Of a stretch of 64,000 nt of DNA, positions 19,337 through 28,814 are shown piece after piece; position 1 is the stretch's first letter; each line of letters opens with the position of its first letter. Made by a program: the position numbers and the translations under genes. Where the stretch lies: positions 1,887,001 through 1,951,000 of the forward strand of contig NZ_CP139418.1 of the NCBI RefSeq assembly GCF_034137685.1, given 5' to 3'. The notes beneath the pieces were generated by a model that worked only from the letters and a program-made list of their open reading frames with translations, did no database searches and was not told where the DNA came from. Source of the stretch: Streptococcus sp. S1 (GTDB lineage: Bacteria > Bacillota > Bacilli > Lactobacillales > Streptococcaceae).

Positions 19337-20944
19337 TTATTTTGCGTAATCTACTGCACGCAATTCTCGAATAACGGTAACCTTAATGTTTCCAGGATAT
19401 TCAAGATTGGACTCGATCTTCTCACGAATATCATGAGCCAAGATCGTCACTTTATCATCCTTGATTGCCTCAGGGCTAACCATAATACGGATTTCACGAC
19501 CCGCTTGAAGGGCGAAACTTGTCTTAACTCCTTCAAAACTATTTGCAATTTCTTCAAGATCTTGCAAGCGTTTGATGTAGCTTTCAAGTGACTCACTTCG
19601 TGCTCCAGGTCGAGCAGCACTCAAGGCATCTGCTGCAGCGACAATAACTGCGATGACACTTTCTGGTTCCACGTCACCATGGTGACTAGCAATGGTATTG
19701 ACAACCACTGGATGCTCCTTGTACTTCCGTGCCAATTCTGTCCCAATCTCGACGTGGCTTCCTTCCACTTCACGGTCAATCGCTTTACCGATATCATGTA
19801 AGAATCCTGCACGTCGTGCCAAAGTAGCATTTTCACCCAACTCGCTAGCAATAATACCAGAAAGTTTGGCAACTTCAATGGAGTGACGCAAAACGTTTTG
19901 ACCATAAGAAGTACGGAATTGCAACCGTCCCATGATTTTCATCAAATCTGGATGGAGGTTTGGTGCACCGATTTCATAGGCAGCAGCCTCACCGTATTCA
20001 CGAATACGATTGTCAATTTCCTGACGGTTCTTCTCAACCAGCTCTTCGATGCGGGCTGGATGGATGCGACCATCTTTGAGAAGGCTCTCCATTGTCATAC
20101 GGGCAATTTCACGACGAATCGGATCAAACCCTGACAAGGTAACCACCTCTGGCGTATCATCGATAATCACATCGACACCTGTCAAGCTCTCAAAGGTACG
20201 AATATTGCGCCCTTCACGACCGATGATGCGCCCTTTCATACTATCATCTGGCAAATGAACCGTTGAGTTTGTTTGCTCAGCAACAAAATCACCAGCCATT
20301 CGCTGCATGGCTTGCACGAGAATGTCTTTTGCAATTTTATCAGAACGTTCTTTCACTTCCAGTTCTGCTTCACGAATCCGCGATGCAATTTCTTTTGAAA
20401 GTTGCTCTTCCGTCTGATTCAAAATAATGTCACGCGCTTCTCCTTGACTTAGAGCAGCGACACGTTCCAGTTCTTCTACTTTCTTGTGTTCAAGCTCTTC
20501 CAGCTGTTGTTCACGCGTATCAATGTGTTTAGTTCTATCTGTAAGACTTTGCTCTTTGTGTTCAAGAGACTGTTCTTTGCTTGTTAAAATATCGTCTTTG
20601 CGATCAAGATTGCTAGCACGTTCTGCCAAACGGTTTTCCAATTGCTTCAATTCTTGTCGTTCTGACTTAAACTCAGCATCGACCTCTTCACGATATTTTC
20701 TGGCTTCTTCCTTTGCCTCCAAAAGTGCTTCTTTTTTAAGTGAACTTGACTCATGCTTCGCCTCTTTTAAAATTAAATCGGCTTCACGTTCAGCCTGTCC
20801 ACGTAAATTCGTTGCTTCTTGTTCAGCATTCAAAAGGGTGAGTTCCGCTGCTTCTTTTGAAGCTTTCATTTTAAGAGCAGTTCCCACATATCCAATGACT
20901 AAACCAATGACCGCGGCAAAAACACCTGTAATAAACAAATTCAT
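19337..20944 (-). CDS. rny: Ribonuclease Y
   Basis: A 535-residue membrane-anchored endoribonuclease that starts bulk mRNA decay in Firmicutes. It has one N-terminal transmembrane helix (about 3-25), a long Glu/Lys/Arg coiled coil (about 30-200), a KH RNA-binding domain ([15 protein letters not shown]) and an HD phosphohydrolase domain with the HDIGKAID metal motif. The length is standard for the family. It is transcribed alone, from a promoter at 20993-21021 to the terminator at 19303. Confidence 0.97.
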   Translation of the reverse strand: MNLFITGVFAAVIGLVIGYVGTALKMKASKEAAELTLLNAEQEATNLRGQAEREADLILKEAKHESSSLKKEALLEAKEEARKYREEVDAEFKSERQELKQLENRLAERASNLDRKDDILTSKEQSLEHKEQSLTDRTKHIDTREQQLEELEHKKVEELERVAALSQGEARDIILNQTEEQLSKEIASRIREAELEVKERSDKIAKDILVQAMQRMAGDFVAEQTNSTVHLPDDSMKGRIIGREGRNIRTFESLTGVDVIIDDTPEVVTLSGFDPIRREIARMTMESLLKDGRIHPARIEELVEKNRQEIDNRIREYGEAAAYEIGAPNLHPDLMKIMGRLQFRTSYGQNVLRHSIEVAKLSGIIASELGENATLARRAGFLHDIGKAIDREVEGSHVEIGTELARKYKEHPVVVNTIASHHGDVEPESVIAVIVAAADALSAARPGARSESLESYIKRLQDLEEIANSFEGVKTSFALQAGREIRIMVSPEAIKDDKVTILAHDIREKIESNLEYPGNIKVTVIRELRAVDYAK

Positions 20945-20992
20945 GCTTTTACCCCAAATCTATTTAATTAGTTGAATTAAAAATTCTTTTAC

Positions 20993-21021
20993 ATTTTACC
21001 ATAAATTACTAAAATTAACAA
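20993..21021 (-). promoter_or_regulatory. rny promoter
   Basis: Minus strand TTGTTA (21016-21021), 17-nt spacer, TAAAAT (20993-20998); about 45 nt of leader before the rny ATG. Confidence 0.6.
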
Positions 21022-21123
21022 TCTAAAAAAACAGGAAAAACCTTTTATATTTTTGCTTGACCCTTATTCTTTTATCCACGTTTCTTTCATGGAACACCTG
21101 TGAGAAATTCATCTATTTCCACT

Positions 21124-21151
21124 TTGTTGAATCTGCTTTTTATGCTATAAT
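21124..21151 (+). promoter_or_regulatory. luxS promoter (extended -10)
   Basis: TTGTTG (21124-21129), 16-nt spacer, TATAAT (21146-21151) preceded by TGC as an extended -10 element. The leader before the luxS ATG is about 20 nt. Confidence 0.65.
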
Positions 21152-21177
21152 CAAGAAAAACAAAGAAGGATTTGAGT

Positions 21178-21660
21178 ATGACAAAAGAAGTAATTGTTGA
21201 AAGTTTTGAATTGGACCACACAGCTGTGAAGGCTCCCTATGTACGCTTGATTGGTGAGGAAACTGGATCCAAAGGAGACATCATCTCCAATTTTGATATT
21301 CGTCTGGTGCAGCCCAATGAAAATGCGATTCCAACGGCAGGACTTCACACGATCGAGCATCTTCTTGCGATGCTCATTCGCAAACGCATCGATGGTATGA
21401 TTGATTGTTCCCCATTTGGATGTCGCACCGGTTTTCATATGATCATGTGGGGACAACATTCGAGTACGGAAATTGCTAAAGTAATCAAAGATTCTTTAGA
21501 AGAAATTGCATCTGTCAGCACTTGGGAGGATGTTCCAGGCACAACCATTGAGTCTTGTGGAAATTACAAGGATCACAGCCTCTTCTCAGCCAAAGAATGG
21601 TGTCGCCTGATTCTAGATCAAGGAATTTCGGACGATCCGTTTGAACGTCATCTTGTTTAA
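21178..21660 (+). CDS. luxS: S-ribosylhomocysteine lyase LuxS
   Basis: A 160-residue metalloenzyme that splits S-ribosylhomocysteine into homocysteine and DPD, the precursor of autoinducer 2, in the activated methyl cycle. Metal ligands are H57 and H61 in HTIEH and C127 in ESCGNY. The ATG at 21178 is preceded by AAGGA at good spacing; the frame can open two codons earlier at a TTG, which is unlikely. It is single, divergent from rny, and followed by a double terminator built from a structured repeat. Confidence 0.97.
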   Translation: MTKEVIVESFELDHTAVKAPYVRLIGEETGSKGDIISNFDIRLVQPNENAIPTAGLHTIEHLLAMLIRKRIDGMIDCSPFGCRTGFHMIMWGQHSSTEIAKVIKDSLEEIASVSTWEDVPGTTIESCGNYKDHSLFSAKEWCRLILDQGISDDPFERHLV

Positions 21661-21669
21661 GACGAAAAA

Positions 21670-21850
21670 GAGGCTGGGACAAAAGTCCTAGCCTCTCAAT
21701 TATTTTTGGATTGTCGAGCAAGACGCAGTGGTTGAGTGGGCTCTACTACGCTGATTTCATCAGCTTTTACAGCCCTACTCAACTGTGCGGAGGTGGGACG
21801 ACGAAATCGAATTCTAACGAATTACCGATTTCTGTCCCACTCTCTTTTTT
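21670..21850 (+). repeat. Structured intergenic repeat with tandem terminators after luxS
   Basis: Three hairpin units fill the gap. First, GAGGCTGGGAC/GTCCTAGCCTC (21670-21680 with 21685-21695, loop AAAA). Second, a long arm pair (21731-21742 with 21771-21783) enclosing a small hairpin GCTGAT-TTC-ATCAGC (21750-21764). Third, GTGGGAC/GTCCCAC (21793-21799 with 21834-21840) enclosing a second inverted repeat and ending in CTCTTTTTT. The first and third can terminate luxS. A reduced copy of the third unit lies at 30885-30938. Confidence 0.8.
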
Positions 21851-21889
21851 ATTGTCATTTTTCCCGGAAAGGAGATGTCTGATCAAGCA

Positions 21890-23299
21890 TTAATAATCCA
21901 GAGCATCTGAATGACCTTTTCCGTTTCCTACGAAATAACCAGTCTTGGCATTGATACTAAAGAGATAGGTTCCATCTGGTTTGAAGAGGTTGTAATAGCC
22001 ATTACCATTAATGATATTGACACGCTCTAAAATGTATTGATTGCCAGTGATATGTCCACGTTTACGAGCAATGTTCAATACTTTTTCAAGAATACCATCA
22101 CCAAACACCCAAGCTGGGTTATTGACATCATTGATAGCTACTTGGTTATACGGAACACGGCTTAGGTTTCTCTGAAGTGGAACACCATCGCTCGGAAGAC
22201 CGTACCCTGAATAGCCTGGACTTGCAGTTCCTGCACTACCTGTAACAGCATTGACAGCTGGGGCCGTAGGCGTTGCTGCTTGAGCTGGAGTTGCATTAGA
22301 AGTATCTGTACCACCTGTTCCTGTCACTGGTGCCGGTGTCGCAACTTGTTGTGAACGTCCTTGCGCAACCGCCTCATTCAATAAGCTATCTAATTTGTCA
22401 TTACCTGTCTTTGTTTCTGCAAACGTCGCATCACTTTTTACTTTGGCATTTGCATCAAGAACTCCATCTTTGATGACTGGAGAACTAAATTGAGAATTCA
22501 CTTTTTGAATGGCAGAAACTTGCTTCACAAGGTCTTCATATTTTGTTCTAGCTGCATTATAATCACTGCTTCCTTCCAATTTGTCCAGCAGTTTCTTCAG
22601 ATTTTCCAAGTCTCCGAATTTATCATTTTTAAGACTACTTTTCGATTCGTCTACAAAAAAGGCATCGTAAGCTTTGGTAAACTCTTCAAGTTTTTGAGCC
22701 TGTGTTTCACTGCTGCTTGATTTAGAAGTAGAAGATGACTTGCTAGATGAAGATGATACAACTGTTGTACCACCAGATGTTCCACGACTATGCATCCAGT
22801 TATAGGTTACAAAAATGGCCGAACCGACAATCGCAAGACCTAATGTAGAGTATAAAACCGCTTTGATTCGTTTACCCGCATTGCTTGGTGTTTCCTCAGG
22901 AAGGTCCTCTGCTTCTACAATTGGTTCGGTTGGTGTGGGTCCAAATTTAATCTTAGCTGGTAATTCTGTTGAGATAGCATCCATTTCAGGTCTTTGTTTC
23001 AAGACCGTTTCCGTTACTTCCGGCGCCTCCACTGCTTCAGCAACTGTTTCTGAAGCAGCCAACTCCTCAGCTTTAGCCAATTCTTCTTTGGCCAAAATCT
23101 TTGTATCATATTTTTCTGCTTCTATTTCTGCTTGGTGTTGTTTGATATATTTGTCTAAGACATTATCACCTTCCGTTACACCTGCTTCAATTTCTTCTGC
23201 CTTTCGATTGGCCTGCCCAATCGTCATCTCTTTAGCATCTTTAAAATCTAAAATTGATTCTGTTTCTTGCTCTAATGGCTTTCTATCCTTCTCTGTCAT
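21890..23299 (-). CDS. mapZ: Mid-cell anchored protein MapZ (LocZ)
   Basis: A 469-residue single-pass membrane protein that marks the division site ahead of the Z-ring in streptococci. The cytoplasmic part contains DFKDAKEMTIGQANRKAEEIEAGV, the conserved FtsZ-interacting and StkP-linked region, and an acidic linker. The transmembrane helix is at about 147-168. Outside are a Ser-rich spacer, a helical domain (EEFTKAYDAFFVDES ...) and a C-terminal peptidoglycan-binding domain ending VGNGKGHSDALDY. The ends match pneumococcal MapZ closely while the linkers do not. AAAGGA precedes the ATG. Confidence 0.95.
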   Translation of the reverse strand: MTEKDRKPLEQETESILDFKDAKEMTIGQANRKAEEIEAGVTEGDNVLDKYIKQHQAEIEAEKYDTKILAKEELAKAEELAASETVAEAVEAPEVTETVLKQRPEMDAISTELPAKIKFGPTPTEPIVEAEDLPEETPSNAGKRIKAVLYSTLGLAIVGSAIFVTYNWMHSRGTSGGTTVVSSSSSKSSSTSKSSSSETQAQKLEEFTKAYDAFFVDESKSSLKNDKFGDLENLKKLLDKLEGSSDYNAARTKYEDLVKQVSAIQKVNSQFSSPVIKDGVLDANAKVKSDATFAETKTGNDKLDSLLNEAVAQGRSQQVATPAPVTGTGGTDTSNATPAQAATPTAPAVNAVTGSAGTASPGYSGYGLPSDGVPLQRNLSRVPYNQVAINDVNNPAWVFGDGILEKVLNIARKRGHITGNQYILERVNIINGNGYYNLFKPDGTYLFSINAKTGYFVGNGKGHSDALDY

Positions 23300-23310
23300 A
23301 AAAATCCTTT

Positions 23311-24468
23311 CTATGCCTTTATCTGCCGTTTTACACGTTCCCCAAAATATTGGTAGAGATCAACTTTAAGGGTTCCGTTATAAAGTTTTCGTTTTTTATC
23401 TGCTTTACTACCGAATTTAGATTCAAAACCTTCATCACTGGTTAGGATAAATTTACTCCATGTTTTGAGAGGTGCAAATACTTGCCCCATTTCAGTATAC
23501 AATTTTGACACACCTTCATCATCTGATAAGCGTTCTCCATATGGAGGGTTGGAGATAATTACCCCATTGATTTTATCTGAATGAAGATCTTGAACTCGCA
23601 TTTGTTTGAAAGTAATGTCACTGCTAACGCCCGCTTTCTGAGCATTTTCTTTGGCAATCTCAACCATCCGTGCATCGATATCGGTTCCCATAATATCCAA
23701 TTCGATCTCACGATTGATTTTTCTGCTTGCTTCTTGACGGACTTCATGAATCAAGCGATCATCCATCCAGTTCCATTCTTCAAAAGAAAAGGTCCGACGC
23801 AAACCAGGTGCCATCTTTCTAGCAATCATCGCTGCCTCAATACAAAACGTACCAGAACCACATGTGGGGTCAATCAAGGGCTTATCTGGATACCAGTTTG
23901 ACAGCAAAAGGATTGCTGCCGCCATATTTTCCTTAATAGGGGCTCCCCCTTTTTCGGTCCGATAGCCACGTTTGAAAAGGCTACTGCCAGTAGTGTCAAT
24001 CAGGACGGTTGCTTGGTCTTTAAGGATCGATACTTCGATCTTGAACTCTGCCCCATTTTCCATTAGAGGAACACCTTCTGGTCGGGCATAGTGTTTTTGT
24101 AACTTTTTAACAACTGCTTTTTTCGAAATGGCCTGAACGCTAGGTTCATTATGAAGTTTTGATTTGACACATTTAGCCTTAGAAATAGGAAAACGTGCTC
24201 CCAAAGGCAAATAGTTTTCCCAATCCAAAGCAAAGACACCTTGAAAGAGTTCTTCAAAAGTTTTGGCCGGAAAACTCCCAACCACAATTTTCACTCGATC
24301 AGCCGCGCGCAACCAGAGATTGGTCTCTATGATTGCTCGACGGTCTCCTTGAAATCGAACCCGTCCATTTTCAACCTGGCAATCGTAGCCAAGATCGCGT
24401 AGTTCTCGACCAACAACAGCCTCTATACCAGCAGCGGCCGTTGCAATCAATTCAAATTGTATTTTCAT
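23311..24468 (-). CDS. rlmL: THUMP-domain 23S rRNA guanine methyltransferase (RlmL N-terminal/YpsC type)
   Basis: A 385-residue RNA methyltransferase with an N-terminal ferredoxin-like/THUMP domain (about 1-160) and a Rossmann methyltransferase domain. Motif I is DPTCGSGTFCIEAA and the catalytic motif IV is SNPPYGERL, which marks N2-guanine methylation. It corresponds to the first half of E. coli RlmL, which makes m2G2445 in 23S rRNA; the RlmK half is absent, as in other Firmicutes. It lies between rnpB and mapZ, the order seen in pneumococcus. Confidence 0.88.
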   Translation of the reverse strand: MKIQFELIATAAAGIEAVVGRELRDLGYDCQVENGRVRFQGDRRAIIETNLWLRAADRVKIVVGSFPAKTFEELFQGVFALDWENYLPLGARFPISKAKCVKSKLHNEPSVQAISKKAVVKKLQKHYARPEGVPLMENGAEFKIEVSILKDQATVLIDTTGSSLFKRGYRTEKGGAPIKENMAAAILLLSNWYPDKPLIDPTCGSGTFCIEAAMIARKMAPGLRRTFSFEEWNWMDDRLIHEVRQEASRKINREIELDIMGTDIDARMVEIAKENAQKAGVSSDITFKQMRVQDLHSDKINGVIISNPPYGERLSDDEGVSKLYTEMGQVFAPLKTWSKFILTSDEGFESKFGSKADKKRKLYNGTLKVDLYQYFGERVKRQIKA

Positions 24469-24485
24469 CTTATTCCTATCACTTT

Positions 24486-24516
24486 AAAAAAGGAGGTTGA
24501 GATCTCTCTCCACCTC
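24486..24516 (-). terminator. rnpB terminator
   Basis: A 10-bp stem with one mismatch (24493-24502 with 24507-24516) is followed on the minus strand by six U residues (24486-24491). It begins right after the 3' arm of RNase P RNA. Confidence 0.85.
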
Positions 24517-24520
24517 ATCA

Positions 24521-24905
24521 ACCTATATGCAATTTTCTATAAGCCATGTTTTGTTCCAGAAATGACTAGGTACCATTTCCTTCGATAATCATCTGTCTAC
24601 TGTTTCCAGTCAGAATGCTATGTTCGTTTCCACGCATTCCATGCCCCGACCAAAGTTTGGGTTGCTAGCTTGAGGGGTTTACCGCGTTCCACTTTTTAGG
24701 TTTCCCTAAAAACTACGTCACTGTGGCACTTTCAGAGCTACTAGAGCCTATCTTCAGACTTAGCTCCTTCACTCGCCGTAACTTGAATACCAAGTCCCTA
24801 GGCTTATGGATTCACCTAGCACAAACACTACAGGCATCACAGCCTGTGCTAGCATGGACTTTCCTCATGAGAGCATCCTCTCACGCGATTATCCAAAAAT
24901 TGCAC
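24521..24905 (-). ncRNA. rnpB: RNase P RNA, Firmicutes class B
   Basis: The minus strand shows the class B RNase P RNA landmarks: the conserved core GAGGAAAGTCCATGC near the 5' end, GTGCCACAGTGACGTAG, AACGCGGTAAACCCCTC and the 3' core with GAACAAAACATGGCTTA. The outermost P1 helix is visible as TGCAATTTT at the 5' end (24897-24905) pairing with its complement near 24528-24536. It is the catalytic part of the enzyme that matures tRNA 5' ends. It fills the gap between gpsB and rlmL. The exact ends are estimated to within a few bases. Confidence 0.95.
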
Positions 24906-24916
24906 GATCTAAAGGA

Positions 24917-25258
24917 TTAATAATCGCGATCTACGATCTGTTTCCCAAAAACTTCTTTTTCCAAACGATTGAGTCGTTTGAGAATATCAAAGTTCGTAGC
25001 TGTTGTCACTTGTGGGAATTCTTGCGTAGCTGTACTAGCAATCGGAGATGTTTGTGGTGTTTCTTCTGCTTTTTGGGCAAGTTCTTCACGAAGGCGAGCG
25101 TTTTCTTCACGCAATTCCTTCACCAAAGCAGCATAGGTTTCATAGTCTTTTATAACATCATCCAAAAATTCATTTACTTCATCTTTGTTATAACCACGAA
25201 CTTCTCGTTTGAAATCTTGATCAAAAATATCTTTCGCAGTAAAAATAATACTTGCCAT
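24917..25258 (-). CDS. gpsB: Cell division regulator GpsB
   Basis: A 113-residue DivIVA-family protein. Residues 1-65 form the lipid/penicillin-binding-protein interacting coiled coil ([31 protein letters not shown]), and the C-terminal helix bundle ([18 protein letters not shown]) makes the hexamer. GpsB links peripheral and septal wall synthesis and is needed for StkP activity. The ATG at 25258 is preceded by GGAGAG; the frame opening at 25270 is less likely. The gene sits directly upstream of rnpB with no terminator between them. Confidence 0.95.
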   Translation of the reverse strand: MASIIFTAKDIFDQDFKREVRGYNKDEVNEFLDDVIKDYETYAALVKELREENARLREELAQKAEETPQTSPIASTATQEFPQVTTATNFDILKRLNRLEKEVFGKQIVDRDY

Positions 25259-25287
25259 TAGTCTCTCCAATCTAGTTCATCATCACA

Positions 25288-25317
25288 ATTATATAAAAAA
25301 ATGGTAAGAAAAATCAA
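25288..25317 (-). promoter_or_regulatory. gpsB promoter
   Basis: Minus strand TTGATT (25312-25317), 18-nt spacer, TATAAT (25288-25293), about 25 nt before the gpsB ATG. Confidence 0.6.
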
Positions 25318-25327
25318 GGTATAACAC

Positions 25328-25855
25328 TTAGTTTTCGTAAAAATTTTCGGCAAGTTCATTTAAATCATCAAAACTTAATTGTTTGACATAAAATGGTTCT
25401 TTTTCTAACATCATTTTGTAAAGATATTTTAAATTGGTTTCATTTTCTGGATCATAAAAAACATAAGCTCCATCCGCGTTATCTATCAAAAACTGATTGT
25501 ATTCTTTTAGTTGACCCGGATTGCTATAGTGAGGATAGGCATATTTCACGAAATCCACCTGTTTGAAGCGTGCTAATAATTCCTGATTGCTTTCATTCCA
25601 ATTTTCGCCAACATTCTCAAATAGGAAGATCGTCGCCATTTGAAAATCGTAATCTTTTTTTAATGCAAAGGCGACCTCTAATACCCAAGCCTCAAATCCC
25701 AAATTACCAGAAAAGACTAGCCATTTCACTCCTTCTTCAAATAAACGACGAAGATCTCTTTCAATGGCTTTTTTGATAATGGTCAGTCGAGGGTCTTTAT
25801 TGGAAAAGACTCCCACATCAAAACTCTTATAACCTGCAACAAGTATGGTATTCAT
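25328..25855 (-). CDS. DUF1273 / YpsA-family SLOG-like protein
   Basis: A 175-residue protein of the YpsA (DUF1273) family, recognised by the start [14 protein letters not shown], the central [24 protein letters not shown] (a Rossmann-like SLOG fold with a glycine loop) and [13 protein letters not shown]. The SLOG fold often binds nucleotide or NAD-type ligands. B. subtilis YpsA affects cell division, but the biochemical role is unknown. It lies between gpsB and the divergent recU-pbp1a pair, a neighbourhood conserved in Firmicutes. GAGG precedes the ATG. Confidence 0.88.
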   Translation of the reverse strand: MNTILVAGYKSFDVGVFSNKDPRLTIIKKAIERDLRRLFEEGVKWLVFSGNLGFEAWVLEVAFALKKDYDFQMATIFLFENVGENWNESNQELLARFKQVDFVKYAYPHYSNPGQLKEYNQFLIDNADGAYVFYDPENETNLKYLYKMMLEKEPFYVKQLSFDDLNELAENFYEN

Positions 25856-25919
25856 TTTTTCCTCATTATTCTAATTTATGATATAATAGAGTGATGTAAT
25901 TGTACCAATAAGGAGAACT

Positions 25920-26513
25920 ATGGTCAACTATCCACATAAAGTAGCCCAAAAAACCTTGGTCTCTACACAAAGGAAACATCCAGTCGACTTTGCGAATCGT
26001 GGGATGACATTTGAAAAAATGATCAATGAAAGCAATCAATACTATCTTTCTCGAGGTCTGGCAGTCATCCATAAAAAACCAACACCGATTCAAATCGTGA
26101 AAGTGGATTATCCACGTCGCAGTCGGGCAAAGATTGTTGAAGCCTATTTCAGGCAAGCCTCAACGACGGACTATTCTGGAGTATACAAGGGACGCTATAT
26201 CGATTTTGAAGCTAAGGAAACACAGCAAAAGCAGTCTATGCCGATGAAAAATTTTCATCAACATCAGATCGATCATATGGAGGCGGTTGTCCATCAAGGC
26301 GGTATCTGTTTCGTTCTCTTGCATTTTGCAAAGTTAAGCGAAACCTACTTACTTCCTGCTCCTGCATTAATTCACTATTACAACATCGATCATGGTAGTA
26401 AATCTATGCCTCTCTCCTATATTCAGGAGCACGGTTTTCTAGTAGATAAGAATCGACTTCCGAGTGTTCCTTATCTTGAAATTATCGAACAGAAACTTCT
26501 AGGCGGTATTTAA
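25920..26513 (+). CDS. recU: Holliday junction resolvase RecU
   Basis: A 197-residue nuclease that cuts Holliday junctions with RuvAB in Gram-positive bacteria. It shows the N-terminal [14 protein letters not shown] motif and the catalytic region [20 protein letters not shown], with the acidic metal ligands and the E-x-K pair. AAGGAG precedes the ATG closely, and an extended -10 box (TGATATAAT, near 25882) lies upstream. The pbp1a ATG follows its stop codon with no gap, the classic recU-pbp1a operon that ties chromosome segregation to wall growth. Confidence 0.95.
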   Translation: MVNYPHKVAQKTLVSTQRKHPVDFANRGMTFEKMINESNQYYLSRGLAVIHKKPTPIQIVKVDYPRRSRAKIVEAYFRQASTTDYSGVYKGRYIDFEAKETQQKQSMPMKNFHQHQIDHMEAVVHQGGICFVLLHFAKLSETYLLPAPALIHYYNIDHGSKSMPLSYIQEHGFLVDKNRLPSVPYLEIIEQKLLGGI

Positions 26514-28637
26514 ATGAACAAACAAACAGTCATTCAGTGGTTGAAATATGTTGCCATCGCAGCCATTTCATTTTTCTTACTTTTATTTGTCCTTTGTGGA
26601 CTGATATTTGGCTACTATGCCATGAAAGCGCCAACCTTATCTGAAAGGGATTTGGTTGCAACAACATCTAGTAAGATCTATGACAACCAAAATAACTTGA
26701 TCGCAGATTTGGGGTCTGAGAAACGAATCAACGCCTCAGCAAATGAAATCCCTACTGATTTGGTCAATGCTATCGTGGCGATTGAAGACCACCGTTTCTT
26801 CAATCACCGTGGGGTCGACATCATTCGGATCGGCGGTTCCTTCCTTCACAACTTGCGTGGAGGAAGTCAAGGTGGGTCAACCTTGACGCAACAATTGATC
26901 AAGTTAACCTATTTCTCCACTTCGGCCTCCGACCGTACCCTCTCTCGTAAGATCCAAGAAGCTTGGTTAGCAACTCAACTAGAAAAGAAAGCAACCAAAC
27001 AAGAAATCTTGACCTATTACGTCAATAAAGTATTTATGGCGAATGGGAATTACGGAATGCAGACAGCCGCGAAAAGTTATTACGGAAAAGATCTAAAAGA
27101 TCTTTCGCTCCCTCAATTGGCACTCCTTGCGGGGATGCCCCAAGCACCAAACCAATACGATCCATACTCCCATCCTGAAGCAGCGCAACAACGCCGAAAC
27201 TTAGTATTAAAAGAAATGCTCGATATGAAGACCATTTCTAACAAACAATACGAAGCAGCGGTCAATACGCCTGTTACAGATGGTCTTCAAAGTCTTAGTT
27301 CTTCAAGTAGTTATCCACCATATATGGATAATTACCTGAAAGAAGTGATTAAGCAGATTGAAGAAGAGACCGGCTACAATTTGTTGACAACTGGGATGGA
27401 TGTTTATACAAACGTTGACACCGAAGCGCAAAAGAAATTGTGGGACATCTACAATACAGATGAATATGTCAACTATCCTGATGATGAATTGCAAGTAGCT
27501 TCTACAGTTATCGATGTCAATACTGGGAAAGTCATTGCACAATTAGGATCTCGTCACCAATCTAGCAATGTTTCCTTTGGTACTAACCAAGCGGTTGAGA
27601 CCAACCGTGACTGGGGCTCTACAATGAAGCCAATCACAGATTACGCACCAGCTCTTGAACATGAGGAATATACTTCTACTGCAGCAACCATTACAGATGC
27701 ACCTTACAATTTCCCTCATTCCTCAACACCAGTTTACAACTGGGACCGTTTCTACTACGGTAGCATTACCATGACTTATGCAATCCAACAATCTAGGAAC
27801 GTTCCAGCAGTGAAGGCTCTCGAAAAAGTCGGTCTTAAAAAGGCTAAGAAATTCCTAAATGGACTGGGAATCGATTATCCAAAAATGGTATACGCTAACG
27901 CTATCTCAAGTAATACTAGCGATTCAAGCAATAAATACGGAGCTAGCAGTGAAAAAATGGCTGCTGCCTATGCTGCTTTTGCGAATGGTGGTACCTATTA
28001 CAAACCGAAATATGTCAGTCGGGTTATCTTTAGCGATGGAACTACTAAAGATTTTGATTCGGAAGGAACCCGCGCGATGAAAGCAACAACTGCCTACATG
28101 ATGACAGATATGATGAAGACAGTCCTCATGGCTGGTACTGGTACAAATGCAGCTATTTCAGGAGTCTATCAAGCTGGTAAGACTGGTACGTCAAACTACT
28201 CCGATAATGAGTTAAGTAAACTAACTAAAAATTCAAGTTATTCAAGTATCGTAGCTCCGGATGAGTTATTCGTAGGATACACACCTGAATATGCTATGGC
28301 CGTCTGGACGGGTTATTCAAATCGCTTGACTCCGGTATTAGACAACGGAATTCAGGTAGCAACAGATGTTTATCGTCAAATGATGCTCTATCTGGCTAAT
28401 AACAATAATTCTGGGCATACAGATTGGACACAACCAAGTGGGCTTTATCGAAGTGGTTCTTATCTCTACTTAAACAATGGTAAGAACAACAACAACAACA
28501 ATAACTACTACTATGAACCGAGTTATCCCACAGATCAGTATTCATATGAGGAACCTTCATCTAACTCTTCGAACGAAGAAAATTCATCTAAACCATCAGA
28601 GTCTTCTTCACAAGACTCTAACAATCATAACGAATAA
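26514..28637 (+). CDS. pbp1a: Class A penicillin-binding protein 1a
   Basis: A 707-residue bifunctional wall synthase. A transmembrane helix (about 12-35) is followed by the GT51 glycosyltransferase with E91 in [12 protein letters not shown] and a [11 protein letters not shown] motif. The transpeptidase has S369 in STMK, S427-R-N429 and K556-T-G. These catalytic motifs carry the unaltered residues, so nothing here points to the mosaic changes linked with penicillin resistance. The C-terminus is an Asn-rich, Ser-rich low-complexity tail. It forms an operon with recU and ends at a terminator. Confidence 0.96.
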   Translation: MNKQTVIQWLKYVAIAAISFFLLLFVLCGLIFGYYAMKAPTLSERDLVATTSSKIYDNQNNLIADLGSEKRINASANEIPTDLVNAIVAIEDHRFFNHRGVDIIRIGGSFLHNLRGGSQGGSTLTQQLIKLTYFSTSASDRTLSRKIQEAWLATQLEKKATKQEILTYYVNKVFMANGNYGMQTAAKSYYGKDLKDLSLPQLALLAGMPQAPNQYDPYSHPEAAQQRRNLVLKEMLDMKTISNKQYEAAVNTPVTDGLQSLSSSSSYPPYMDNYLKEVIKQIEEETGYNLLTTGMDVYTNVDTEAQKKLWDIYNTDEYVNYPDDELQVASTVIDVNTGKVIAQLGSRHQSSNVSFGTNQAVETNRDWGSTMKPITDYAPALEHEEYTSTAATITDAPYNFPHSSTPVYNWDRFYYGSITMTYAIQQSRNVPAVKALEKVGLKKAKKFLNGLGIDYPKMVYANAISSNTSDSSNKYGASSEKMAAAYAAFANGGTYYKPKYVSRVIFSDGTTKDFDSEGTRAMKATTAYMMTDMMKTVLMAGTGTNAAISGVYQAGKTGTSNYSDNELSKLTKNSSYSSIVAPDELFVGYTPEYAMAVWTGYSNRLTPVLDNGIQVATDVYRQMMLYLANNNNSGHTDWTQPSGLYRSGSYLYLNNGKNNNNNNNYYYEPSYPTDQYSYEEPSSNSSNEENSSKPSESSSQDSNNHNE

Positions 28638-28648
28638 TATAATGGAGA

Positions 28649-28674
28649 AGTCGGGCTTTTCACCCGGCTTTTTT
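28649..28674 (+). terminator. recU-pbp1a terminator
   Basis: Stem AGTCGGG/CCCGGCT (one G-U pair) with a 7-nt loop and six T residues, 12 nt after the pbp1a stop. Confidence 0.88.
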
Positions 28675-28784
28675 AAAACAATGATTGAAACATCAGAACC
28701 TTCTGTTCTTGTTTTAAAAACAACACTAATAAATCTGATTTATTTAGTTAGACATTCCAGCTTTTTTATTTTTGAGTATATAAG

Positions 28785-28806
28785 AAAAGAGCCTTTCGGC
28801 TCTTTT
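28785..28806. terminator. pepC terminator
   Basis: A 9-bp stem AAAAGAGCC/GGCTCTTTT around TTTC, just downstream of pepC. The A/T-rich arms allow use on either strand. Confidence 0.85.
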
Positions 28807-28814
28807 CTATATCA

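Noticed and set aside
24723..25261. Plus-strand frames across rnpB and gpsB
   Set aside because: They cross the conserved RNase P RNA and the reverse of gpsB, so they are chance open frames.
26514..28637. Mosaic, penicillin-resistance type pbp1a and pbp2X
   Set aside because: STMK, SRN/SSN and KTG/KSG motifs have the usual sensitive residues in both genes; nothing visible suggests altered active sites.
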